Shown: piece by piece, positions 42,384 to 50,422 of the stretch
Position numbering within the stretch: the stretch's first letter is position 1
How the letters are laid out: each line of letters opens with the position of its first letter
Program-made: the position numbers and the translations under genes
Assembly (NCBI GenBank): GCA_025936045.1
Contig: JAICUB010000012.1
Span: 1 to 64,000, forward strand
Direction: 5' to 3'
DNA: 64,000 nt
Source of the DNA: Polyangiaceae bacterium
GTDB lineage: Bacteria; Myxococcota_A; Polyangia; Polyangiales; Polyangiaceae
Notes under the pieces: generated by a model
What the model was told of the DNA's origin: nothing
What the model saw: the letters and a program-made list of their open reading frames with translations, nothing else
The model's database searches: none

Positions 42384-45038
42384 TCACGTCATCATGCCAA
42401 GCGCCGCTAGCGCGGCGGCGGCGAGCTGCGCGAGGCTCGAGAGCGAACGGCTCTCGGCCTGACGGAAGAGCCCCGTCACGAACTCGAGCGCAAGCTCGAC
42501 CTGGTCGACCTGGCAGAGCAAGAGGTCGCCCGGCTCGAGGCTCCCGATCGCCGCGCCGATCGAGCGGAGCTCACCCGGCAGCTGGACGATGCGCGGAGTG
42601 CCCTTCGAGCGCACGAAACCTTCGCGCATGAGCCGGATGACCTCGCCGTCGGCCCGGCCGCGCGTGCACTGGTCCTCGTAGATGTAAATCTCGTGGAAGA
42701 AGTCGCCCAGGATTTCGGCCTGGCGGATGATGTCCTCGTCCCGCCGATCGCCCGCGGCCGTATAAACGACCTTACGCCGGCGGTGCCGCATGCCGCGGAT
42801 CGCCTCCGTGAGGGCGATGAGCGCCGACGAATTGTGGCCGTAGTCGAGGATCACGGTGCTGTCGCGGTGCGTGACCACGTTGAAGCGCCCGGGGGCGGTG
42901 CCGAGGTTGCTCGAAAACGTTTCGGCGCCGAAGCGCAGCGCCTCGGGCGGCAGGCCGAGACCCCAACCCGCGGCGAGCGACGCGAGCAGGTTCTCGATTT
43001 GGAAACCGACGAGCCCACCCTGGGTCAACGGGAAATCCGCGAGCGGCGCGACGCGGCGCTCGAGCCGGCCGTCCGCCAGCACCACGTGCCCGTCGCGCAC
43101 GATGATCGCCTTGCCGCCGGCCGCGCGGTGGCGGCTCACTACCTCGGAGCGCTCCTCGCGACTGAAGAAGATCACCGTGCCCGGGCAGAGCGACGCCATG
43201 GCGGCGACCAGCGGATCGTCGGCGTTCAGCACCGCGACGCCGCGGGTCGAGACCCGCCGCACGGGGATGGCCTTGATCGCGGCGAGAGCCTCCGCGGTGT
43301 GGATGCCGTTCATCCCGAGGTGATCGCCCTCGGCGACGTTCGTCACGACGGCCACGTCGCACCAGTCGAACCCGAGGCCCTCGCGCAGCATGCCGCCGCG
43401 CGCCGTCTCGAGCACGGCCACGTCGACCCGCGGGTGCGCGAGCACCATCTTCGCGCTCTTCGGGCCGCTGCAATCGCCCGTGTCGATGCGCTTACCCTCG
43501 ACGTAGATGCCGTCGGTGCACGTCATGCCGACGCGCAGGCCCCGCTGCCGCATGAGGTGCGCAATGAAGCGCGTCGTCGTCGTCTTGCCGTTCGTCCCCG
43601 TGACGGCGACGATCGGGATCCGCGCGTCGTCCCCGCGCGCGAACATGGATTCGATGATGGCTTCGCCCACGGCGCGCCCCTTGCCGTGCGACGGCTCGAG
43701 GTGCATGCGCAGCCCGGGTGCGGCGTTCACTTCGACGAAGGCGCCACCGGACTCCTCGAGCGGCCGATCGACGCAACTCGCTACGAGGTCGATGCCCGCG
43801 ATGTCGAGCCCGACGACGCGCGCGGCTTCGACGGCGCGGCGCGCGACCAGCGGGTGCACGTCGTCCGTCACGTCCGTGGCGCTGCCGCCCGTGCTCAGGT
43901 TCGCGTTCCGACGCAGCGGCACGGCAACGCCGGCTGCGGGGACGCTTTCCGGCGTGAGCCCTTGCTCGGCCAGCGTCTCGCAGCCGATCGTGTCGAGACG
44001 GAGCTTGCTGAGCGAGGTCGAGTGATCGTCGCCACGCAGCGGATTTTGATTCTCGAGCGCGACGAGCTCCGCGATGGTGCGGACGCCGTCACCGACGACG
44101 CGCGGCGGCTCGCGACGCGCGGCCGCCACGAGACGTCCGCCGACGACGAGCAACCGGTAGTCGGCGCCCTCGATGTGCCGCTCGACGACGACGTGCTTGT
44201 GATGATCGTACTCCGCGGCGATCACGTAGGCGCTCATCACCGCTTCACGCGTGCGGAGGCCCACCGAGACGCCCTTGCCCTGGTTACCCTTGCGCGGCTT
44301 GAGCGCGACCGGAAGCCCGACGGCTTGCGCCGCGACCCACGCGTCTTCCGCGTTCGCGACGAGCCGGCCCTGCGGCACAGGCACGCCCACCGTCGCGAGC
44401 ATCTGCTTCGTGAGCTCTTTGTCCTGCGCGATCGCTTCGCCGATGGCGCTCGTGCGATCCGTCTCCGCCGCCCAGACGCGGCGCTGCTGCGCGCCGTACC
44501 CGAGCTGGAGCAAGCTGCCGTCCGTCAGACGCCGCACCGGGATGCCGCGAGCACGCGCCGCTTCGGCGATCGCACCCGTGCTCGGACCGAGGCGCGTCTC
44601 TTCGTTCGACTTGCGGAGCGTCACGATCGCTGCGTCGAGATCCACGCGCCGCCCGTCGCGCGCGGCGTCGATGAGCTCGAGCGCGAGCTCGAGCGCGCGC
44701 TCGGCCGTCGCCTCTTCGCGATACTCGGCGACGAACCGCGCCTGGTTCGCGACGTCGAGCGGCGCGGCGAGTGCGAGCGACACGTCGACCCGCGCGAGTA
44801 CCTGGAGCTCCACCGTGAGCTTTCCGATCACGTGCGCCCAGAACGGCGCCGACGCCAGGTCCGGCGCCACGCCCTGCGCGACACGCATGAAGAGCTCCGG
44901 ATGGTCCGCGCACAACCGGCGCCACACGCCTTCGAGCGGCGCGCCGGAAAGCGTCACCACACCTTCGACGGCGGTCTTGTCCGACCAACGGTTCGGGCCT
45001 CGAAGAAGACGTTTTGATTCGAGTTTCATCGCCATCAT
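42384..45038 (-). CDS. cphA: Cyanophycin synthetase (CphA1-like, N-domain site degenerate)
   Basis: An 884-residue synthetase that builds cyanophycin, a polymer of an aspartate backbone with arginine side chains, a nitrogen store. The ATP-grasp domain (about 150-460: GYGAQQRRVWAAETDRTSAI, AIAQDKELTKQML, KPRKGNQGKGVSVGL, VEVNAAPGLRMHLEP) adds Asp. The Mur-ligase domain adds Arg and has an intact P-loop TGTNGKTTTTR (480-490), then LETARGGMLREGLGF. In the N-domain, the motif HxxEH expected in the primer-making site is HVIGK (His69), so Glu and the second His are lost. The gene overlaps its paralogue by 4 nt (ATGA). ATG at 45035 or further in is possible. Function as a pair is inferred. Confidence 0.93.
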   Translation of the reverse strand: MMAMKLESKRLLRGPNRWSDKTAVEGVVTLSGAPLEGVWRRLCADHPELFMRVAQGVAPDLASAPFWAHVIGKLTVELQVLARVDVSLALAAPLDVANQARFVAEYREEATAERALELALELIDAARDGRRVDLDAAIVTLRKSNEETRLGPSTGAIAEAARARGIPVRRLTDGSLLQLGYGAQQRRVWAAETDRTSAIGEAIAQDKELTKQMLATVGVPVPQGRLVANAEDAWVAAQAVGLPVALKPRKGNQGKGVSVGLRTREAVMSAYVIAAEYDHHKHVVVERHIEGADYRLLVVGGRLVAAARREPPRVVGDGVRTIAELVALENQNPLRGDDHSTSLSKLRLDTIGCETLAEQGLTPESVPAAGVAVPLRRNANLSTGGSATDVTDDVHPLVARRAVEAARVVGLDIAGIDLVASCVDRPLEESGGAFVEVNAAPGLRMHLEPSHGKGRAVGEAIIESMFARGDDARIPIVAVTGTNGKTTTTRFIAHLMRQRGLRVGMTCTDGIYVEGKRIDTGDCSGPKSAKMVLAHPRVDVAVLETARGGMLREGLGFDWCDVAVVTNVAEGDHLGMNGIHTAEALAAIKAIPVRRVSTRGVAVLNADDPLVAAMASLCPGTVIFFSREERSEVVSRHRAAGGKAIIVRDGHVVLADGRLERRVAPLADFPLTQGGLVGFQIENLLASLAAGWGLGLPPEALRFGAETFSSNLGTAPGRFNVVTHRDSTVILDYGHNSSALIALTEAIRGMRHRRRKVVYTAAGDRRDEDIIRQAEILGDFFHEIYIYEDQCTRGRADGEVIRLMREGFVRSKGTPRIVQLPGELRSIGAAIGSLEPGDLLLCQVDQVELALEFVTGLFRQAESRSLSSLAQLAAAALAALGMMT

Positions 45039-47221
45039 CCTACGGTCGCGGCGCCGGCAGCTTCCCGTTCGGGATCCTTGGCCGTACGCCCATCGAATTC
45101 GTTAGAAAAACCGCTCTTTACCGCCTCGGCTGTCATACCGAGTGCGACCCCCGCCGCGAGCACCGAAAGCCAATCCAACATCGAGACAGCGAGCCCCGCC
45201 GCGCGCGCCGCCGTGAGTGTCGCCGCGTCGATGAGCGGGCTCTTTGCGCTGCCCTGGCAGAGCACCGCGCCGCTCTGGTCGAGCACCACGGCCGCGCCGC
45301 CTCGCTGGAAATGCGCCGCGAGCGGCGGCGCCTCGACGCTTTCCGCGAAGTAGATCACCTTGCCCGGACAGAACTCGGCCATGTTCACGGCTGCCGGGTC
45401 TTCCGCGTTCAGCACCGCGAAACCCGACGGCAGCACGACGTCGACGGACGTTCGCAGGGCGCGCCATGCGTGACTCGGTCCTTCGACCTTCGGATTCGGC
45501 GGAGGCTCGACCACGTCGGTGACGACCGCCACCTGACAACGATCGAACGCGAGCCCTTCTTCCAGCACACTCTGCTCGGTCACCGCGAACACGAAGGCGT
45601 TCACGAACGGATTGAGCAGCAAACGGCGGGCGCCCGCGAAGCGCGACACGTCGCCTCGCTCGAGCCAGTGATCGCCCGCACGGACCCCCGTGGAGTCGAG
45701 CAGGCCCGCGTTGTAGCCGGCCGCCGTCACCAAACGGCCCACGAGGTTTGCCACGAGGTCGCCGCGGCGTGAGCCCGTGACCGCGACGAGCGGCACGCGC
45801 CCGGTCTGATCCGCGCCGAACATGTGATCGACGATCGCTTCACCGACGGGGCGCGGTTTGCCCTGGAGCGGCCGCAAATGCATGAGCAGGCTCGGGCTCG
45901 CGTTCACTTCGATCACGGCGCCGCCCTGGCTCTCGAAGGAGCGCGAGATGTCCTCGGCGATCACGTCCATGCCCGCGATGTCGAGCCCTACGGTGCGCGC
46001 CGCGAGCACGCAGCTCGCCGCGATGTCTGGACTCAATCGATCGGTCACGTCGACGGTGAGGTCGCCGTTGTGGTGAATCACGACCGTGCGCCCCGGCGCG
46101 GGCACCGACTTTTGCGTGAGGCCTTGGAGGCGCAGGAGCTCGAGCGAAATATCGTCGAGCACGAGCGTCGTGCGAACGTGCGTGTAAGCGCCGCCACGCG
46201 CGGGGTCTTGATTGGCGCGCTCGACGAGCTCCGCGACCGTGCGCACGCCGTCACCGACGACGTGATCGGCTTCACCGCCGCTCGCCGCGACGGCGTGTTC
46301 ACCGATGACGAGCACGCGGTATTGCGAGCCGGGCACGAAGCGTTCGACGACGACGCCCGTGCCTTCATTCGCGGCGATTCGAAACGCTTTCTCGACGGCT
46401 GCGCGATCCTCGAGCCGAATCGAGACGCCGCGGCCGTAGTTGCCGTCTTGCGGTTTCACGACGACGGGCAACCCGATTTCGACTGCGGCTTCCCACGCGT
46501 CCTCTTGCGTCTTCACGACGCGCCCTTCGGGTACCGGCACGCCCACGGAGCGCAGCAGCGTGCGCGTGAGATCCTTGTCCTGCGCGATGCTCTCCGCGAC
46601 GGCCGCGGTGCCGTCCGTCTCGGCGGTCCAGATGCGGCGCTGCGCTTTGCCGTAGCCGAGCTGCACGAGGTTGCGGTCCTCGGTCAGCCGCACGCAGGGG
46701 ATGCCGCGCGTGCGAGCCGCGTCGACGATGGCTTGTGTGCCCGGACCGAGGCACACCTTCTCGGCGACTTCGCTCAGCCCCTTGAGCACGGGCGCGAGCT
46801 CGAACTCACGTCCCTCGGCCGCCGCCAGCACGAGCTCGCGCGCGGCGCGCATGCAAGCCTCACCGAAGACGGGCTCGTCACAACGAACGACCACCTTGTA
46901 AACGCCGTACTCGCCCGTCTCACGGGCGCGCCCGAACCCGACGGGCACGTGGGCCAGCGAGTGAAGCTCGAGCGTCACATGCTCGAGCACATGCCCGAGC
47001 CAGGTCCCGTCCCGCATCCGCTTCAGGAACCCGCCGCGTTCCCCCACGCTGCAACGGTGCTCGATGAGGCTCGGCAGCCATTGGCTCAGGCGGTCCGTGC
47101 AGCCTGGCAGCTTGCTCGTCGGCAGCTCTTCATAACGCCCGAGGTCGACGACCGCCTCGAGCACGGGCGGATTCGTCCAGATATTCGGACCCTTGAGCGC
47201 TCGAACCTGTTGGATCTGCAT
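45035..47221 (-). CDS. Cyanophycin synthetase paralogue with dead Mur-ligase domain
   Basis: A 728-residue cyanophycin synthetase relative, about 150 residues shorter than its downstream paralogue. The N-domain keeps HVLEH (His77, Glu80, His81) in the context WLGHVLEHVTLELHSLAHV. The ATP-grasp domain is complete (GYGKAQRRIWTAETDGTAAV, KPQDGNYGRGVSIRL, VIEVNASPSLLMHLRPLQG). The Mur-ligase P-loop is degraded to TGSRRGDLVANLVG (482-495), with the Lys and Thr residues needed for ATP missing, and the C-terminal domain is truncated. It resembles cyanobacterial CphA2, which polymerises Asp-Arg dipeptides without a Mur activity, but could equally be a specialised partner of CphA. First gene of the pair; divergent from the ABC transporter. 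Confidence 0.88.
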   Translation of the reverse strand: MQIQQVRALKGPNIWTNPPVLEAVVDLGRYEELPTSKLPGCTDRLSQWLPSLIEHRCSVGERGGFLKRMRDGTWLGHVLEHVTLELHSLAHVPVGFGRARETGEYGVYKVVVRCDEPVFGEACMRAARELVLAAAEGREFELAPVLKGLSEVAEKVCLGPGTQAIVDAARTRGIPCVRLTEDRNLVQLGYGKAQRRIWTAETDGTAAVAESIAQDKDLTRTLLRSVGVPVPEGRVVKTQEDAWEAAVEIGLPVVVKPQDGNYGRGVSIRLEDRAAVEKAFRIAANEGTGVVVERFVPGSQYRVLVIGEHAVAASGGEADHVVGDGVRTVAELVERANQDPARGGAYTHVRTTLVLDDISLELLRLQGLTQKSVPAPGRTVVIHHNGDLTVDVTDRLSPDIAASCVLAARTVGLDIAGMDVIAEDISRSFESQGGAVIEVNASPSLLMHLRPLQGKPRPVGEAIVDHMFGADQTGRVPLVAVTGSRRGDLVANLVGRLVTAAGYNAGLLDSTGVRAGDHWLERGDVSRFAGARRLLLNPFVNAFVFAVTEQSVLEEGLAFDRCQVAVVTDVVEPPPNPKVEGPSHAWRALRTSVDVVLPSGFAVLNAEDPAAVNMAEFCPGKVIYFAESVEAPPLAAHFQRGGAAVVLDQSGAVLCQGSAKSPLIDAATLTAARAAGLAVSMLDWLSVLAAGVALGMTAEAVKSGFSNEFDGRTAKDPEREAAGAATVG

Positions 47222-47297
47222 GACGGGCCGGAGAGGGCGCTTTCGGCGACACCTCTCGGGCCGTGATTAGGACGCTCGAGGTCGGTGTATCGGCTCG

Positions 47298-47336
47298 GTT
47301 GCCCTCGGGTTGCGCAAAGCAACACAAGCGGGCAAC
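47298..47336. promoter_or_regulatory. Nested GTTGC/GCAAC inverted repeat in the cph-ABC divergent region
   Basis: GTTGCCC (47298-47304), GTTGC (47309-47313), GCAAC (47319-47323) and GGGCAAC (47330-47336) form an outer and an inner inverted repeat. The two left half-sites are 11 nt apart, about one DNA turn. It lies in the 140-nt gap between the divergent cyanophycin and ABC-transporter genes. It may be an operator for a dimer or pair of dimers, or a hairpin in the transporter leader. Confidence 0.45.
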
Positions 47337-47361
47337 GTCGCCACCGGTCGAGCCGGCGCTG

Positions 47362-50058
47362 ATGGCGGACTATTCCATGGAAGACCCGAGTTTGGGCCAC
47401 TTCCCGCTCGAGGACGGGGAAAGTATCCTCGCAATTTTCCAGCCCGACTTAAATAGCCATTCGGCGTACGAGTCGGGCGTGCTGGTGCTCACGAACCGTC
47501 GGCTCAGGCACCGGCTGGGGGACGGAGGCTGGAGTGAGATCCCTATTGAGGAGGGGCTGCATCTGGAGCGAGCCGAGCGGGGCGGAATCGGCGAGTTGCG
47601 GGCCTTGAAGGCCGGCCAGTCGGTCGCCAGCTGGACGCACACCCTCGCCCAGGCTCGAGCGGCGAGCGATCTCTACGACGCGTTCAACGCGTTGCGAGCG
47701 CCGGCCGGCGCCCATGCGCACCGTCGTTCGATCCCCGAGGTCGACGAATGGGAACCGTCGAACCCCCTCGAAGGCGCGCCGCTCCTCCGCTTGCTCGGGC
47801 TCGCGCGGCCGCACCTCACCGCGGTATCGCTCGGGCTCGGGCTCACGTTCGCGAGCACGGCCGTGGGCCTCATCCCGCCGTACCTCACGATGCCGCTCGT
47901 CGACCGCGTGCTCGTCCCCGGCGCGCAGGGACAATTTCGCGGACACGTGAGCGACGCGTACTCCTCGGTCGCCGTTTACCTCGGCGGACTCGCGGGGGCG
48001 GCGGTGCTCGCGTGGCTCTTGGCATGGGCTCAGGGTGCGGTGCTCGCCGCCGTGACCGAGCGCATGGCCGCTGATCTGCGCAACCGCTCGTTTTCGCATC
48101 TGCAACGGCTCGGCCTGCAGTACTTCGGCGGCAAACGCACCGGTGATCTGGTCGCGCGCATCAGCTCCGACACCGATCACCTCTGCGCCTTTCTCTCCGA
48201 CACGCTGATCGACTTCATCACCGACCTGCTCATGATCGTGAGCACGGCCGCCGTGCTGCTGACGCTCGATCCCTTGCTCGCCGCCGCGGCCCTGGCGTCG
48301 TTCCCGCCCATCGCGTGGCTCATCGTGCACATCCGCGGCACGCTGACGCACGGCTTCTTGCGCGGCGGGCGCGCCTGGTCGGCAATGACGAGCATCCTCG
48401 CGGACGCCATCCCCGGCATCCGTGTCGTCAAAGCCTTCTCGCAGGAGGGCCGGGAGATCGCGCGTTTCGAACGCGCCAATCAACGCATCGTGGACGTGAA
48501 CACCCGGATCAACCGGCTGTGGACGTTCTTCTGGCCGCTCGTGCAGCTCCTGAATCAGCTCGGGTTGCTCGTCGTGTGGGCGGTCGGCGCGTGGCAGGTC
48601 TTGCACGGGCACGTCACGGTGGGCGTGCTCACGGCGTTCATCGCGTACATCAGCCGTTTTTACACGCGCGTCGAGAGCATGAGCCGCATGCTCACGGCGA
48701 CGCAGAAGGCCTCCGCCGGCGCGCAGCGCCTGTTCGAGATTTTGGATCGCGCGCCGACCGAGCTCGAGCCGAAGCACCCGGTGCGTCAGCCCGAAATCCG
48801 CGGGGAGGTAGCGTTCGAGCACGTGTCCTTCCGCCACGGCAGCCGGCTCGTGCTCGACGACGTGAGCTTCCGGGTCGAGCCGGGTCGCATGGTGGGCATC
48901 GTCGGACACACGGGCTCGGGCAAGAGCACGGTCGCGAATCTGGTTTGCCGTTTCTACGACGTGTCGAACGGCGCCGTGCTCGTCGACGGGGTCGACGTGC
49001 GGCGCATTTCCGTCGCCGAACATCGCCGTCACATCGGCATCGTGCTCCAGGAGCCGTTTCTGTTCTTCGGCACACTCGGCGAGAACGTCGCGTACGGCCT
49101 GCCGGGCGCGAGCCCCGCGCGCGTCATCGCGGCGGCCCGCGCCGCGCGCGCGCACGACTTCGTGCTCAAGCTCGCCGAGGGGTACGACGCGCTCGTCGGC
49201 GAGCGCGGTCAATCGCTTTCGGGAGGCGAGCGCCAGCGCATCGCGATCGCGCGGGCCATCCTGGTCGATCCACGCATTTTGATTCTCGACGAGGCGACAT
49301 CGGCCGTCGACGTGCGCACGGAGCGGCAAATCCAGCGCGCGCTCGACGCCGTGGTCGCCGGCCGCACGACGATCGCCATCGCGCACCGCTTGAGCACCTT
49401 GCGCAAGGCGGATTTCATCGTCGTCCTGCGGGACGGCGCGGTCGCCGAGCAGGGCCCTCCGGCCGAGCTCCTCGCGCGCGACGGCGAGTACGCGCGCCTC
49501 TGGCGAGCCCAACACGCGGCGACCGGTGACACCGCGAACGTCGCGCCGGAGGGCGAGGATGACGAGCTCGACAGGCCCGATGCGCCGCCGTTCGAGCCGG
49601 GCGGTCTGCGACTCGAGCCGGACGGCAACGGCACGCTCGTGGCCGTGGAGAGCGGCGGCGCCCGCACGCGCGTCACGCCGCGCCGTTGCTTCCCGTTCAC
49701 GCATCCGCATCATTTCGTGTCCCTCGTGGACGAACGCGGCCACGAGCGCATCTGCTTCGAGGACCCGCACACGCTCACGGCCGCTTCGGAAACCGCGCTG
49801 CTGGCCGCGCTCAGAGCCACGACGTTCCTGCCGATCGTCCGTCGCATCGAACGCGTCACGGCGCTCGACGCGCGCTTCGAGTGGCACGTCGAAACGGACC
49901 GCGGGCACGTGAGCTTCGTCGTCGAACAGGAAGAGCACGTGCGCGCGCTCGAGGACGGACGCTACCTGCTCACGGATTCGCACGGCATGCGTTACTTGAT
50001 CGAAGCGCCCGAACGGCTCGACGCGACGAGCCGCCGCCTGCTTTCGCGCTTCTCGTAA
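47362..50058 (+). CDS. PH-like / ABC exporter / DUF1854 fusion, cyanophycin-associated
   Basis: An 898-residue protein with three parts. Residues 10-110 look like a bacterial PH-type domain (ESILAIFQPDLNSH, GVLVLTNRRLRHRL). Next comes an ABC exporter of the half-transporter type: six predicted helices, then ATPase with Walker A GHTGSGKST (about 515), signature LSGGERQR (about 619) and Walker B ILILDEATS (about 640). The last 150 residues are a DUF1854-like domain (RLEPDGNGTLVAVES, PFTHPHHFVSLVDERG, ESGG linked to VEQEEHVRALEDG). ABC and DUF1854 proteins are known as separate neighbours of cyanophycin synthetases; here they are one polypeptide. It may export or handle cyanophycin or its breakdown products. 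The start is uncertain: ATG 47362 lacks a strong ribosome-binding site. Confidence 0.85.
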   Translation: MADYSMEDPSLGHFPLEDGESILAIFQPDLNSHSAYESGVLVLTNRRLRHRLGDGGWSEIPIEEGLHLERAERGGIGELRALKAGQSVASWTHTLAQARAASDLYDAFNALRAPAGAHAHRRSIPEVDEWEPSNPLEGAPLLRLLGLARPHLTAVSLGLGLTFASTAVGLIPPYLTMPLVDRVLVPGAQGQFRGHVSDAYSSVAVYLGGLAGAAVLAWLLAWAQGAVLAAVTERMAADLRNRSFSHLQRLGLQYFGGKRTGDLVARISSDTDHLCAFLSDTLIDFITDLLMIVSTAAVLLTLDPLLAAAALASFPPIAWLIVHIRGTLTHGFLRGGRAWSAMTSILADAIPGIRVVKAFSQEGREIARFERANQRIVDVNTRINRLWTFFWPLVQLLNQLGLLVVWAVGAWQVLHGHVTVGVLTAFIAYISRFYTRVESMSRMLTATQKASAGAQRLFEILDRAPTELEPKHPVRQPEIRGEVAFEHVSFRHGSRLVLDDVSFRVEPGRMVGIVGHTGSGKSTVANLVCRFYDVSNGAVLVDGVDVRRISVAEHRRHIGIVLQEPFLFFGTLGENVAYGLPGASPARVIAAARAARAHDFVLKLAEGYDALVGERGQSLSGGERQRIAIARAILVDPRILILDEATSAVDVRTERQIQRALDAVVAGRTTIAIAHRLSTLRKADFIVVLRDGAVAEQGPPAELLARDGEYARLWRAQHAATGDTANVAPEGEDDELDRPDAPPFEPGGLRLEPDGNGTLVAVESGGARTRVTPRRCFPFTHPHHFVSLVDERGHERICFEDPHTLTAASETALLAALRATTFLPIVRRIERVTALDARFEWHVETDRGHVSFVVEQEEHVRALEDGRYLLTDSHGMRYLIEAPERLDATSRRLLSRFS

Positions 50059-50180
50059 AGCCAGCCGCGGGGCAAAATCATTTCATTGTCCGCCGCATAA
50101 AGATCTCCTCACGCGTTGTCGTCGATTAGGAAATAGAAAAGAAACCGGGGACGGGTTTGGGGTCGGCGAAGGTGCGCCTG

Positions 50181-50387
50181 ATGCTCGAACGATACAGACG
50201 CACCTTTTTCGTCACCCAGGCGGGGATTCTGGCGGTGGCGATCGCGATCCTGCTGCAATCCCACCGGCTTTTCGCCGCCGCGGCGTTCTTCGGCGCCATG
50301 GAAATCGGCGCCGTAGTCGGCGCGCTGTGGGCGGCGAGCCTCAAGCGGCGGATCGAGCGGAGCCAGGGGTTTCTGGCGCCGCGCTGA
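50181..50387 (+). CDS. Small two-helix membrane protein
   Basis: A 68-residue protein: a charged start (LERYRRTFFVT), then two hydrophobic segments (AGILAVAIAILL and AAAAFFGAMEIGAVVGALWAA) and a basic tail (SLKRRIERSQGFL). The ATG at 50181 has GGCGAAGG upstream at suitable spacing; TTG 50157 and GTG 50172 are alternatives. It ends 35 nt before the ammonium transporter gene and probably shares its transcript. No family is recognised; a regulatory or assembly role for the transporter is conceivable but not shown. Confidence 0.6.
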   Translation: MLERYRRTFFVTQAGILAVAIAILLQSHRLFAAAAFFGAMEIGAVVGALWAASLKRRIERSQGFLAPR

Positions 50388-50422
50388 CACCCACAGCACC
50401 CGGAGAATCGAAAGGTAGATCC

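Noticed and set aside
42268..42462. Small + strand open frame over the antisense terminator
   Set aside because: The frame runs through the hairpin into cphA and has no ribosome-binding site or recognisable product. The terminator itself is kept as a feature.
42693..45017. Long + strand open frame (774 codons) opposite cyanophycin synthetase
   Set aside because: High GC content gives long spurious frames; composition is dominated by Arg, His and Asp and no domain is recognised, whereas the opposite strand encodes a clear CphA. Similar shadow frames oppose gltB, ahcY, the ABC transporter and the HTTM genes.
50059..50422. Sigma-54/NtrC promoter upstream of amt
   Set aside because: No TGGC-N7-TTGC element and no NtrC-type GCAC/GTGC pair were found in the gaps before the small membrane protein or amt.
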